A stretch of DNA of 64,000 nt, taken from positions 1 to 64,000 of the forward strand of contig DUBC01000036.1 of assembly GCA_012960505.1 (NCBI GenBank). Reading direction: 5' to 3'. The stretch comes from Verrucomicrobiales bacterium (GTDB lineage: Bacteria > Verrucomicrobiota > Verrucomicrobiia > Verrucomicrobiales > DEV007). Positions 26,987 through 36,947 of this stretch are shown here, in pieces. The notes beneath the pieces were generated by a model. It had not been told where the DNA came from and made no database searches. It was given only the letters and a program-made list of their open reading frames with translations. Position 1 is the stretch's first letter; the number at the start of each line of letters is the position of its first letter. Position numbers and translations under genes: made by a program.

Positions 26987-28075
26987 ATGAATTGTTACAT
27001 CACAGGGACCGGGGGTTATCTTCCAGGCGATGCAATTAATAATGAAGACATTTCGAAGTACATTGGAAAGCTCGAAGGAGAATCAGAGATAAAAGAGAAG
27101 ATCCTTAGGATGAACGGGATCAAGCAGCGCCATTATGCTCTTGATCGGCACCAGGACCCGACCCATGACGTGTATGAGCTTGCGGCTTTGGCCGTTGAAG
27201 ATTGCTTGAATAATTGTGGGTATAAAGAATCTATTGGATATCTATCGACAGGCACTACCAATGCACCGCTCGTTGCGCCAGGTCTCGCTAGCATTGTACA
27301 TTCGCGCTTAGCGGAAATGGGGATACTCCAAGAAAGTATAGAAATTAACTCGAATTCAGGAATATGCACTTCTGCGGCGCAAGCAATCATCAATGCTTGT
27401 CGGGTGGTGAGGCTAGGCGAACAGGCTTCAGCACTCAGTGTTGGCGTTGATCAGCCATCGGATATTTTAAAATCAACATCCATTGACGTTCCATCTGACC
27501 GTGACTCTCATGCCGATGACATCAAGAACTCTAAGTGGTTCATGTCAGTGTTTCTGCGATTCATGCTTTCTGATGGTGCTGGTGCTTTTCTAATTCAAGA
27601 TGAGCCCGCTCCTGACGGAATATCTTTTCAGGTTAATTGGACCCATTCAAAGTCGTTTGCTAATGAAGCGCCTTTGTGCATGAAACTCGAAAGTCGTACG
27701 CTGCTCCTTAGCCAAGACGTTAACGTGCTCAATCAGTACATGAGTCAGTATTCACGAGAATCAGTGATCAGTGCAATGGAGACGAACAATGACCGACTCG
27801 GGAGCTACAGAATAGTTTTACCTCATCTTTCATCATACTTTTTCCGTCGAATGATGTTGAAAATAATCAGGGAGCTGTGCAGCGGTTCTGATGAGACGGT
27901 CGATTATTGGACAAATTTAGAAACGGTGGGAAACACTGGCACAGCAAGTATTTATTTAATGCTTAACGAATACATTAAGAGTCACGATCTCAGAGGAGGT
28001 GATAAGATTCTTCTTTTTGTCCCAGAGTCAGGACAGTTTAATTTTGTAATTATTAGTTTGACGGTAGTGCGATAA
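26987..28075 (+). CDS. Beta-ketoacyl-synthase III-like condensing enzyme
   Basis: Joins an acyl unit to malonyl-ACP or a related extender by Claisen condensation. 362 residues, thiolase fold, with the triad Cys127 (SGICTSA), His280 (VLPHLSS) and Asn316 (VGNTGTAS), and the family opening YITGTGGYLPGDAI. It lacks the strict FabH loop sequences. The genome would still need its own FabH, so this copy may make a dedicated product such as an alkylated ring or long-chain ketone (inference). The flavin monooxygenase gene starts 2 bases after its stop. Confidence 0.86.
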   Translation: MNCYITGTGGYLPGDAINNEDISKYIGKLEGESEIKEKILRMNGIKQRHYALDRHQDPTHDVYELAALAVEDCLNNCGYKESIGYLSTGTTNAPLVAPGLASIVHSRLAEMGILQESIEINSNSGICTSAAQAIINACRVVRLGEQASALSVGVDQPSDILKSTSIDVPSDRDSHADDIKNSKWFMSVFLRFMLSDGAGAFLIQDEPAPDGISFQVNWTHSKSFANEAPLCMKLESRTLLLSQDVNVLNQYMSQYSRESVISAMETNNDRLGSYRIVLPHLSSYFFRRMMLKIIRELCSGSDETVDYWTNLETVGNTGTASIYLMLNEYIKSHDLRGGDKILLFVPESGQFNFVIISLTVVR

Positions 28076-28077
28076 AA

Positions 28078-29679
28078 ATGGAAGCCAAGAAGACACAGAA
28101 GAGGCTGGCGATCATTGGTGCGGGGAGTGGTGGGCTTGTAACTTTAAAATTAGCCTTGGATCAATTACCCGATTTGGAAGTCTGTTGTTTCGAAAAAACA
28201 TCTTCAACGCAAGGTGCCTGGGGAAAAACTTACAAGGGCTTCGTTTCGACTTCGACAAAATATACAACACAGTTCTCCTGCCACCGAAAATTTGACTCTC
28301 AGGTCCGAGCCGGCTCCAATGAGGAGTTCAATGAGTTTTTCAGGGACAATGAATACGGAGACTATCTTCAAAGCTTCGTAGAAGAAAAAAATCTAGGGGA
28401 TTTTATTTACAAAAATCATGACGTTCAAAAGATAACGAGGAAAGGAGGTAAGTGGGAATTGTCAATGCTATGTGAAGGGGAGCAGAAGGTACAATTGTTT
28501 GACTGTCTCGTTATCTCTACGGGCCTTGCTGAAAAACCAAAGGCAGTCGAGTCCACAGTTAAGACCTTGCTCTCTTTTAATGAAAAAGAACAGATCCGTG
28601 GAAAGAAGATAGTAGTGATCGGAGGAGGGGAATCAGCAACTGATATAGCTAACAGATTAGCATCACCTGAGCTGAAGAATCAGATTTACCTTTCTCTTAA
28701 GACGGGCATTCGTGTCAGTCCAAGGTACCATCCCATAAGGGGAGTCCCTTCTGATTTTCTAAGGAATAGATTTTTAATTTCAATACACGAAGATATTAGA
28801 AATGCGGTAGGGCAGAAATTTGTAGAGGCACGAATAAAGCACCAAGAAAAATTTGAGCGGTTCTTCAGATCCAAATCAAAAATGAAGGAAGGGGGTTCAT
28901 TATCTGACAAAAGAAAGTACTGGGACACGAAGCTGACAAAGAGGGCAAAGGGTCATCTCTTTAATATGTTTCATAATAAAAGCGATGCTTTCCTGGGGGC
29001 CGTGGCTGAGGGCCGCATTCGAATCATTGGTAAGAACATTGATGAGTCTTATGAAAATTACTTTGATTTCGATAATGAAGAGAAGATGGAGATTTCTCCT
29101 GATTATTTAGTTCCCATGATTGGGTATGAATCCAATCTTCATGAAATATCCGAAGGTTCAATTCAAGTGAAAGATTTCTTTCTTGGGTGTCAACATGTGG
29201 ATTGCTGCAACCTATTTCTAGTGGGATTTGCTCGTCCCATCATTGGGAATATTCCTACCATCAGTGAAATGCAGGCACGATATATTGTGGGGACAATAGA
29301 CGGGCAATACCAAAGACCGGCAGACATCAAAGAGCAGCATGCCATCGATCGGAATTCACTGGACAAGAGATACCCAAAACTAAATATCGATCAAATGTAT
29401 CCTGTAGATATGGTTCCTTATTGTAATAGATTGGCAAACAAAATGGATACGTATCCTTCCTTAAAAAAATTAAAATCAGTGCGGAGGTGGATCAAAGTCT
29501 TATTGTCTCCATTTTCAACCATGCACTATTTCGATGAAGACTTTGATCCGGATTATATAGACGAGCAGAGGGTATATTCACCATTAATCATCACAGCTCT
29601 TCTTGTTTTGATTAAGTTTTTTGACATTCCTTACACCAAAATAAAGAATATTACTGCCCCAGAAATCAAAAACGATTAA
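28078..29679 (+). CDS. Flavin-containing monooxygenase
   Basis: FAD/NADPH enzyme that oxygenates carbonyl, N or S groups. 533 residues with the FAD-binding IGAGSGG (10-16) and the NADPH-binding VIGGGESATDI (about 180-190). The stretch YTTQFSCHRKF resembles flavin monooxygenases rather than glutathione reductases. The C-terminal 90 residues include a hydrophobic segment (about 498-510, SPLIITALLVLI), possibly membrane contact. It lies 2 bases after the ketosynthase gene and is the last gene of the cluster, so a Baeyer-Villiger-type or hydroxylation step on its product is plausible. Confidence 0.85.
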   Translation: MEAKKTQKRLAIIGAGSGGLVTLKLALDQLPDLEVCCFEKTSSTQGAWGKTYKGFVSTSTKYTTQFSCHRKFDSQVRAGSNEEFNEFFRDNEYGDYLQSFVEEKNLGDFIYKNHDVQKITRKGGKWELSMLCEGEQKVQLFDCLVISTGLAEKPKAVESTVKTLLSFNEKEQIRGKKIVVIGGGESATDIANRLASPELKNQIYLSLKTGIRVSPRYHPIRGVPSDFLRNRFLISIHEDIRNAVGQKFVEARIKHQEKFERFFRSKSKMKEGGSLSDKRKYWDTKLTKRAKGHLFNMFHNKSDAFLGAVAEGRIRIIGKNIDESYENYFDFDNEEKMEISPDYLVPMIGYESNLHEISEGSIQVKDFFLGCQHVDCCNLFLVGFARPIIGNIPTISEMQARYIVGTIDGQYQRPADIKEQHAIDRNSLDKRYPKLNIDQMYPVDMVPYCNRLANKMDTYPSLKKLKSVRRWIKVLLSPFSTMHYFDEDFDPDYIDEQRVYSPLIITALLVLIKFFDIPYTKIKNITAPEIKND

Positions 29680-29790
29680 CTGATCTCTTTCTTCGGGATA
29701 TATAGTCGATACATTTGCATTTTTTTGTTGGTTAAAGTGTTGCGTAAGATTTATCTTTTTAGGAAGTAATAATAATAGATTACTGATTGA

Positions 29791-32700
29791 ATGGTGAATT
29801 TGAAAACACATGGCATAATTATAATTTTGATCTGTTGCGGGGGAGCTCTTTGTGCAGCGCCAATCACTTCAGAGCAATTGCAATTTTTCGAATCGAAGGT
29901 CCGACCTCTCTTGGTGGATAACTGCTACAAATGCCATTCCAATAAGGCTGAGAAGTTAAAAGGTGGGCTCTATTTGGACCATGGTACAACTGTAATTTCT
30001 GGAGGAGATTCAGGCCCATCAGTAGTCGCCGGTGATCCGGACAAGAGTCTTTTGATAGAGGCGGTCCGCTATGAAGATCCGGACACACAAATGCCTCCCA
30101 AGAAAAAGTTAATTGATGAAAATATTAAGATCCTTGAAGATTGGGTCTTGATGGGTGCGCCTTGGCCCAATGAGTCATTGCCTGATTCTGAGAAAAAGCT
30201 CGGGCCAAAGGTCTTTGATTTAAATAAGCGAAAGTCAGAGCATTGGTGCTGGCAGCCGATCGCTAAAAGTAATCCTCCTCAAGTCGCTTATAAGGATTGG
30301 TCTTCGGATCCGATCGATCTTCATATTTTGTCAGCACTTGAAAAGGAGGGACTCAAACCTTCTTTGCCGGCGGATAAAAATTCTTTGATGCGGCGTGTCT
30401 ATTTTGATTTGATTGGATTGCCGCCTAGTTCGGATGAAGTTCATGAGTTTTTGAATGATAAATCTGATGATGCTTATGAAAAGTTAGTTGATAAACTCCT
30501 ATCGTCTTCACACTTTGGGGAGCGTTGGGCACGGCATTGGATGGACCTGGTTCGGTACGCTGAGAGTTGTGGGCATGAATTTGATTACCCCATACCATAT
30601 GCAACAGAGTACAGGGATTACCTTATCCGGGCATTCAATGATGATGTCCGGTATGATCAATTTGCAGTTGAGCATATTGCCGGTGATTTGTTAGAGGACC
30701 CAAGAAAGAATCAAAAGGATAACTATAATGAATCGGTCATAGGAACAGGTTTCTGGCATCTCCATGAAGCGACTCATGCTCCTACAAATGTTAGAGGCAA
30801 TGAAGTGGAGAGGATGGACAATCAGATCGATGTTTTCAGTAAAGCCTTTTTGGGGCTCACGGTTTCGTGTGCCCGTTGTCATGATCACATGTTTGATGCT
30901 ATATCCACAAAGGATTATTATGCTCTGGCGGGTTATCTGCAAAGTTCACGCCGTCAGGAGGCTTTCCTTGATCCGGGAGATTCGATAGGATCTAAGATTT
31001 CACAAATAAAGAAACTCAAATTACAGTTGGATAGTATCCCTTTAGATTCTTTTACTAAGAACGTAGCTCCAGATAAGATAGCTCTGTACCTAATGGCTTC
31101 GAAGGATGCGATCAGTGGAGTGCAGCTAAGTGAAGTTTTTAAGAAATATAAAGTTTCAGAATCGACACTGAATCGATGGGTCGAAGCGGTTAAGGATCCT
31201 AAAATTAAGGACCCTGAGCATCCGTTATTTGTTTGGTCGCAGTTCATTGATGCAAATCAAAATTTAACCCCGGGCCTTTTCGATAAGAAAATGGAAACGG
31301 TCAAACGGAGATTAGCGGATCAACAGAAACAGCACCTCGAGTCAACGAAAGACAGCGTCAAGTTCGCAGACTTTTCGGAAAGTAGTTACAAGGAATCTGG
31401 ATGGTTAGTTCAGGGCGAAGCCTTTGAGGATGCGCCAACTAAGCCAGGCGAATGGGTCCAGTCTGATGGTAAAGCGGCCGTTCCTGGACGAGCCAATGGC
31501 GGGAGATTAGGAGGCAAGTTACAGGGAGTCCTTCGTTCCCCAACATTTACAATTTCACATAATCAGATCCACCATCGTCTCGGAGCCAGGAAAGGGGGCC
31601 TTCGTATTCGTGTGATTATAGACGGCTACTATATGGAGCCTTATAACGGGCTCTTATTTGGCGGGACAAGATTGAATGACCCGAACACTGACGGACATAA
31701 TAATTGGATGACTCAAGGAAGGGACTTGAAAATGTATAAGGGTCACAAAGCGCACATTGAATACATTGATCATGGGGACGGTTATTTTGATGTCGATGAG
31801 ATTTGGTTTTCGGACCGCGGAGCGCCTAAGCCCGGAGCTTCCGCTATTGCATATAAAATAGCCTCTAATGATAAGATTCATTCTGTCCAAGACCTTGCCA
31901 TTGCTTACGGATGGCTGTGGAAGCGTTCGATTAATGAGGACTCATCAAAAATAGATGAGGATGGGAGGAAGTTCCTTGCTTGGGGAGTCGCGTGTGGTGT
32001 CGATGATAAAAATGATGCCGATGAATCATTAAGACTAAGAAAAGAAATTTCTAAGCTTTGTGGTGAAGTTCCTGCTCCGCGCAAAGTTCAGGCACTTTGT
32101 GACGGGACCGGAGAAAATGAGTTTGTATTATTACGCGGCAATCATAGAAGGCTCGGAGATAAAGTTCCTAGAAGATTTCTTACTGCGCTAGGCGGAGAGA
32201 AAGAGCAAGCCCCACTAGTAGGTAGTGGACGATTGTCTCTTGCTAGGCAAGTCACTGATATCAATAACCCTTTAACGGCACGAGTATTCGTAAACAGATT
32301 GTGGCACCATTTATTTGGTAGAGGAATCGTTCCGTCTACCGATGATTTTGGAGTCTTAGGAAAGAGACCTTCGAACCCTGATCTGTTAGATCACTTGGCT
32401 TCTTCTTTCATGGGTGATAATTGGTCCATTAAGAGGGCAATAAGAAGAATAGTTCTTACGCAGACTTATCGTCAGTCCAGTTCAACTAATCCCGAGGGCT
32501 CCAAAGCGGATCCTCAGAATATATTTCTTCACAGAGCAAACCTAAAAAGAATTCAAGGTGAGTCTATTCGTGATAGCATTCTCATGGTTTCAGGAAGAAT
32601 AGATAATAAAATTTTCTGCGATGGCGGCTCTGTGCCGATCCATGTGACAGACTTCATGACGGGAAGGGGTCGTCCCCGAGGAGGCCCCCTAGATGGGAAG

Positions 32701-33075
32701 GGGAAGAGAAGTCTTTATGTGTCAGTGAAAAGGAACTTCTTGTCTCCGATGATGCTTGCATTTGATACTCCTGTCCCATTCAGCAGTATGGGCAAAAGGA
32801 CGGTCTCTAATGTTCCGGCTCAGGCACTCATAATGATGAATGATCCGTTCGTTCATGAGCAATCTGTTATATGGGCTAAGAGTTTCACTGATGCTAAATT
32901 AAATACGACTCAGATAGTGGAGCAGATGTACATGAAGGCTTTTTCGAGGGGCCCTAGCGAAAATGAATTAGGTGCAGCTTTGGAATTTCTTGGTGAGGGA
33001 AAAGTGGATGTGCAGAAATTAACAGATTTTGCTCATGTTATTTTTAATACGAAAGAATTTATATTTTTAAGATAA
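29791..33075 (+). CDS. Exported PSCyt1/PSCyt2-PSD1 domain protein
   Basis: A large exported protein typical of PVC bacteria. 1094 residues with a signal peptide (1-22), a cytochrome-like PSCyt1 domain with a covalent haem motif CYKCH (Cys45, Cys48, His49), a DUF1549-type domain (about 170-400, RRVYFDLIGLPPSS), a carbohydrate-binding-like middle part and a DUF1553 C-terminal region (about 815-1094, NPLTARVFVNRLWHHLFGRG). Such proteins are paired with DUF1501 proteins and are linked with exported sugar or polymer oxidation, but the biochemical role is not established. The DUF1501 gene follows 10 bases later. Confidence 0.92.
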   Translation: MVNLKTHGIIIILICCGGALCAAPITSEQLQFFESKVRPLLVDNCYKCHSNKAEKLKGGLYLDHGTTVISGGDSGPSVVAGDPDKSLLIEAVRYEDPDTQMPPKKKLIDENIKILEDWVLMGAPWPNESLPDSEKKLGPKVFDLNKRKSEHWCWQPIAKSNPPQVAYKDWSSDPIDLHILSALEKEGLKPSLPADKNSLMRRVYFDLIGLPPSSDEVHEFLNDKSDDAYEKLVDKLLSSSHFGERWARHWMDLVRYAESCGHEFDYPIPYATEYRDYLIRAFNDDVRYDQFAVEHIAGDLLEDPRKNQKDNYNESVIGTGFWHLHEATHAPTNVRGNEVERMDNQIDVFSKAFLGLTVSCARCHDHMFDAISTKDYYALAGYLQSSRRQEAFLDPGDSIGSKISQIKKLKLQLDSIPLDSFTKNVAPDKIALYLMASKDAISGVQLSEVFKKYKVSESTLNRWVEAVKDPKIKDPEHPLFVWSQFIDANQNLTPGLFDKKMETVKRRLADQQKQHLESTKDSVKFADFSESSYKESGWLVQGEAFEDAPTKPGEWVQSDGKAAVPGRANGGRLGGKLQGVLRSPTFTISHNQIHHRLGARKGGLRIRVIIDGYYMEPYNGLLFGGTRLNDPNTDGHNNWMTQGRDLKMYKGHKAHIEYIDHGDGYFDVDEIWFSDRGAPKPGASAIAYKIASNDKIHSVQDLAIAYGWLWKRSINEDSSKIDEDGRKFLAWGVACGVDDKNDADESLRLRKEISKLCGEVPAPRKVQALCDGTGENEFVLLRGNHRRLGDKVPRRFLTALGGEKEQAPLVGSGRLSLARQVTDINNPLTARVFVNRLWHHLFGRGIVPSTDDFGVLGKRPSNPDLLDHLASSFMGDNWSIKRAIRRIVLTQTYRQSSSTNPEGSKADPQNIFLHRANLKRIQGESIRDSILMVSGRIDNKIFCDGGSVPIHVTDFMTGRGRPRGGPLDGKGKRSLYVSVKRNFLSPMMLAFDTPVPFSSMGKRTVSNVPAQALIMMNDPFVHEQSVIWAKSFTDAKLNTTQIVEQMYMKAFSRGPSENELGAALEFLGEGKVDVQKLTDFAHVIFNTKEFIFLR

Positions 33076-33084
33076 ATTAGACAT

Positions 33085-34503
33085 ATGCATTGCAATAGAT
33101 TTAGACCGCAGCCTTTGAGTCGTAGAGATTTATTAAAGGGTTCAGGAATTGGGTTTGGAGCCTTCGCCTTGGATGCTCTTTTGATGCAAAATGCATCAGC
33201 TTCTAATGGTAAAGGGGTGATAGGCACTCACCATGAAGTGAAGGCGAAGAGTATCATTTTTCTTTACATGGATGGTGGGGTTTCGCATGTGGATTCGTTT
33301 GATCCAAAGCCTTTACTGAAAGAACATAATGGTAAAGATCCGTCTAAGTTCTTTAAGGTAGCTCCGACACAGTTCAATAATAACGGGAAAATTTTAGCAA
33401 GTCCCTGGGGATTTAAGAAGTACGGTAAGAGCGGAATTCCGATCAGTGATCTTTTCCCTAACATAGCTAAGCACGCTGATAAGCTTGCCGTGGTCAGATC
33501 AATGACATCGGAATTCTCTGAGCACACAAATGCTAATTATTTTTTGCACACTGGCAGTGGAGTTCAAGGGCGACCGAGCATGGGTTCATGGGTCACTTAT
33601 GGTCTAGGCAGTGAGAGTAAAGATTTGCCAGGATTTGTTGTAGTGAATGGGGGCCTCACGCCTCCTGGTGGACTTGATAACTTTAATAGTGGTTTTTTGC
33701 CTGCAGCCTATCAAGGATCAGTCTTCAAGCCACAAGCGTCACCGGTCGCGAACATTAAGCGTCGGGAAACTGATTCTAATCATCAGCAAAGGAAGCTCGA
33801 TTTGGTTGCTAAACTCGATAAGGAAATGTCTAATCGTACTGGCGGCCAGGACGCGATCGAGTCAGCTATCAAGAATTATGAGATGGCATTCCGAATGCAG
33901 AGTTCAGTTCCTGAGTTGGCCGATTTATCAAATGAATCGGATTCCATGAAGGAGCTTTACGGGATGAACCATAAGTATGACAAAGCGCGTATTTTTGCAT
34001 CGGAATGTTTGATGGCGCGTAGATTAGTGGAGAGGGGAGTCCGTTTCATTGAGCTGACGTGCCCCAATTGCGGCCATGATAGGTGGGACGCGCACGGGAA
34101 CCTTAAGCGTAATCATGAAGATAACTCGAGGGCAGTCGATCAGCCCATTTCTGCTTTATTGGAGGACCTTGAGCAGCGAGGAATGCTAGAAGAGACTCTA
34201 GTTGTTTGGGCCGGTGAATTTGGTCGGACTCCTTTCGCTCAGGGAAGTAATGGTAGGGACCATCATCCTTTTGCATATTCAATGTGGATGGCTGGAGGAG
34301 GGATCAAGGGAGGGACAGTCTATGGTAAGACCGATGAATTCGGATATCATGTCACTGAAGGTAAGGCTGAAATACATGACCTCCATGCGACGATGTTACA
34401 TCTGCTCGGAGTTGATCATGAGCGTAGTACATATAGATTCAGTGGCAGGGACATGAGGCTAACGGATGTGCATGGCCATGTTCTTCATGATATCATTTCA
34501 TGA
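33085..34503 (+). CDS. Exported DUF1501 protein
   Basis: 472 residues, partner of the preceding PSD1 protein in PVC genomes. A Tat-type signal (SRRDLLKGSGIGFGAF, about 12-27) suggests export of a folded protein. The family body is alkaline-phosphatase/sulfatase-like, with FLYMDGGVSHVDSFDPKP (about 57), MTSEFSEHTNANYFLHTG (about 140), ELTCPNCGHDRWDAHGN (about 320) and WAGEFGRTPFAQG (about 374). The metal-ligand-like Asp and His residues are present. The substrate is unknown. Confidence 0.92.
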   Translation: MHCNRFRPQPLSRRDLLKGSGIGFGAFALDALLMQNASASNGKGVIGTHHEVKAKSIIFLYMDGGVSHVDSFDPKPLLKEHNGKDPSKFFKVAPTQFNNNGKILASPWGFKKYGKSGIPISDLFPNIAKHADKLAVVRSMTSEFSEHTNANYFLHTGSGVQGRPSMGSWVTYGLGSESKDLPGFVVVNGGLTPPGGLDNFNSGFLPAAYQGSVFKPQASPVANIKRRETDSNHQQRKLDLVAKLDKEMSNRTGGQDAIESAIKNYEMAFRMQSSVPELADLSNESDSMKELYGMNHKYDKARIFASECLMARRLVERGVRFIELTCPNCGHDRWDAHGNLKRNHEDNSRAVDQPISALLEDLEQRGMLEETLVVWAGEFGRTPFAQGSNGRDHHPFAYSMWMAGGGIKGGTVYGKTDEFGYHVTEGKAEIHDLHATMLHLLGVDHERSTYRFSGRDMRLTDVHGHVLHDIIS

Positions 34504-34568
34504 TCTGTATTATTTTTTAATGAGTGATCTTGCTAATGATTCGTTAGTTTGATAAAAAAGATACTTCA

Positions 34569-35381
34569 ATGGGCGCTAAAAAGTCTAAGAAAGTTAAATC
34601 TAAGAGGGAACCGAAACCGGTTGTTGAAATTAAAGGTCTGACAGTGCGTTATGATCGTGTTGTTTTGCGCAAGATTTCCTGGAAAATTGAACGCGGGGAA
34701 CAGTGGGTCTTACTTGGATCAAATGGTTCAGGTAAAACGACTCTCCTAATGTCAATGGCGGGTTATGTGACTCCGACGAGAGGAGACGTTATTATTGGGG
34801 ATGAGGATGTCGCTTGGAGTGAATTGCGGAAAAGAATTGGAGTCGTTAGCGCGAGCGTTGCTCAAAAAATAGATCCTTCGGAAACTGTTTTTGAAGTGGT
34901 CTTAAGTGGTAAGAATGCAATGATTAATCATTGGGGGAAGATCCCTAGGGAGGACAGGAAAGCCGCAAAGAAGGCCCTCAGGAAGGTAGAAGTAGAGCAT
35001 CTTAGGAATCGTCCTTGGGGAGTCATATCCCAAGGTGAAAGGCAGAGGACGCTGGTAGGGAGAGCATTAATGTGTAAACCCAAATTACTAATTCTTGATG
35101 AGCCATGCGCTGGCCTCGATCCTGTCGCGAGAGAAGATTTCCTGGAGTTTATTAACCGACTCGCTTCCCGAAAGAAGGGGGCCCCAACACTAGTACTAGT
35201 GACTCATCACGTAGAAGAAATAATTCCTTCTATCACCCATGCAGCGTTACTTAATGAGGGAGAGTTCGTTGAAGCGGGTCCAGTAGAGGACACTTTAAAA
35301 ACAAGTAAACTAAGAAAAACGTTTGGCGAAAATGTTAGCTTGCGCAAAGCGGCTGGTAGGTATCGGCTAAAAGTTGATTAA
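34569..35381 (+). CDS. ABC transporter ATP-binding protein
   Basis: 270 residues with Walker A GSNGSGKTTLL (about 54-64), the Q-loop region, the signature SQGERQRTLVGRALM (about 152) and Walker B LLILDEPCAGLD (about 175-186), then the H-loop (VTHHVEEI). A basic Lys/Arg-rich tail of 15 residues precedes the domain. No membrane partner is adjacent: neighbours are DUF1501 and a sulfatase. The permease may lie elsewhere or the protein may act alone, like ModF/YheS-type ATPases. It may move a breakdown product of the neighbouring enzymes (inference). Confidence 0.9.
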   Translation: MGAKKSKKVKSKREPKPVVEIKGLTVRYDRVVLRKISWKIERGEQWVLLGSNGSGKTTLLMSMAGYVTPTRGDVIIGDEDVAWSELRKRIGVVSASVAQKIDPSETVFEVVLSGKNAMINHWGKIPREDRKAAKKALRKVEVEHLRNRPWGVISQGERQRTLVGRALMCKPKLLILDEPCAGLDPVAREDFLEFINRLASRKKGAPTLVLVTHHVEEIIPSITHAALLNEGEFVEAGPVEDTLKTSKLRKTFGENVSLRKAAGRYRLKVD

Positions 35382-35402
35382 TGAACTAAGAAAAAATATC
35401 GA

Positions 35403-36881
35403 ATGAAGATTTTCTCAATAATATTATTTATTTCCCCCTTATTTATCATAGCCTCTCAGGCTTCAGATCTAAATGGGTCACGTCCAAACATCATCTTAAT
35501 AATGACTGATGATCAGGGCTATGGTCCTATCGGCGCGAACGGACACCCATGGATTAAAACTCCAAACCTTGATCGCATGCATGGCCAGAGCACTAGGTTT
35601 GAGAGGTTCCTAGTCAGCCCTACCTGTTCACCTACGCGCTCAGCGATAATGGGAGGAAGGCATCCGCTCAAGAATGGAGTCACTCATACCATCCTTGAAA
35701 GGGAAAGAATGTCACTTGGAACAGTGACGGTTGCTCAGCACCTTAAAGAAGCGAAGTACAATACTGGGATATTCGGGAAGTGGCACTTAGGTGATGAGGC
35801 CAAGTACCAACCAAATAATAGAGGCTTTGATGAGGTTTTCATTCATGGTGCTGGGGGAATTGGACAATCCTATGCCTGCAGTTGTGCAGATGCTCCAGGG
35901 AACAAATATTTTGACCCAGTGATTCGTCATAATGGAAAGTTTGTGAAAACCAAAGGGTACTGTACTGATTTGTTTTTCACTGCGGCTCTTGGATGGATAA
36001 AAAAAATGAAAGAAGCGGACGAGCCTTTCTTTGCATACATCACCACGAACGCGCCTCATGGCCCATTCATTGCGCCTCCGAGTAACACCAAACGGTTCAA
36101 GGACATAGGATTTGGTAAAACTCAGGCAGGATTTTACGGAATGATAGAGAACATTGATGAGAACGTGGGGAGGCTCTCAGCACAAATATCTGAGTGGGGA
36201 TTGGATGAAAATACGATGTTAATTTTTATGTCTGATAACGGGATGACAGGTGGAGGCAGTGGCCGGCCCGGGAAAGAAATCGCTAAGGGCTATCCTTTTT
36301 ATAATGCGGGTCAAAAGGGTCTGAAGGGAAGCGTCGAGGAAGGTGGAGTGAGGGTCCCGTTTTTTGTACGCTGGAAAGGGAAAGTTCAGGAAAATAAAAG
36401 CGTTCAAAAAATGGCAGCTCATATAGATATATTTCCGACATTCGCTGAGTTAGCGGGCCTCAAGTTGAATAAAGATTTAAAGAAGCAAGTCGACGGCCGT
36501 AGTCTTCTTCCCCTCATTGAAAATCCTGGAGCGGATTGGGATGATCGATATTTATTTTCTCAGAAAGCACGTTGGAAGACAGGATCAGAACCTAATGATC
36601 ATATGTGGAAAACGTTCTCTGTAAGGAATCAAAGATATCGTCTAGTGGGCGAGGCTCTGTTTGATATGGAAAAGGATCCTGGTCAGAAAGTGAACATTGC
36701 GGAAGAGAAGCCTGGTCTCGTTAAGAAAATGCGAGCTGCATATGAAACTTTCTGGAAAGAGGCTAGACCATTGATGGTTAATGAGAAGGCTCCAATGTCA
36801 CCCGTTAGGCCATACCACGTCTGGTACCGTGAACAAGTGGATGAGGGAGGGATTCCAGTTTGGAACGTTCCCCAGCTTTAG
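35403..36881 (+). CDS. Exported formylglycine sulfatase (second copy)
   Basis: 492 residues with signal peptide (1-20), metal-binding Asp36/Asp37 (IMTDDQGYG) and the maturation motif Cys75-Ser-Pro-Thr-Arg. Other family marks are IFGKWHLGD (about 123) and IFMSDNGMTGGG (about 275). Its active site is of the arylsulfatase type and differs enough from the sulfatase at 8.7-10.1 kb to suggest another sulfated substrate. It is transcribed with the ABC ATPase and precedes the FG-GAP/ASPIC gene. Confidence 0.93.
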   Translation: MKIFSIILFISPLFIIASQASDLNGSRPNIILIMTDDQGYGPIGANGHPWIKTPNLDRMHGQSTRFERFLVSPTCSPTRSAIMGGRHPLKNGVTHTILERERMSLGTVTVAQHLKEAKYNTGIFGKWHLGDEAKYQPNNRGFDEVFIHGAGGIGQSYACSCADAPGNKYFDPVIRHNGKFVKTKGYCTDLFFTAALGWIKKMKEADEPFFAYITTNAPHGPFIAPPSNTKRFKDIGFGKTQAGFYGMIENIDENVGRLSAQISEWGLDENTMLIFMSDNGMTGGGSGRPGKEIAKGYPFYNAGQKGLKGSVEEGGVRVPFFVRWKGKVQENKSVQKMAAHIDIFPTFAELAGLKLNKDLKKQVDGRSLLPLIENPGADWDDRYLFSQKARWKTGSEPNDHMWKTFSVRNQRYRLVGEALFDMEKDPGQKVNIAEEKPGLVKKMRAAYETFWKEARPLMVNEKAPMSPVRPYHVWYREQVDEGGIPVWNVPQL

Positions 36882-36947
36882 TTTAACTAAATAATATAAA
36901 ATGCTCAGTGGTATTGACCTGAGTGATGCTTGGCATGAAGATTTGGT

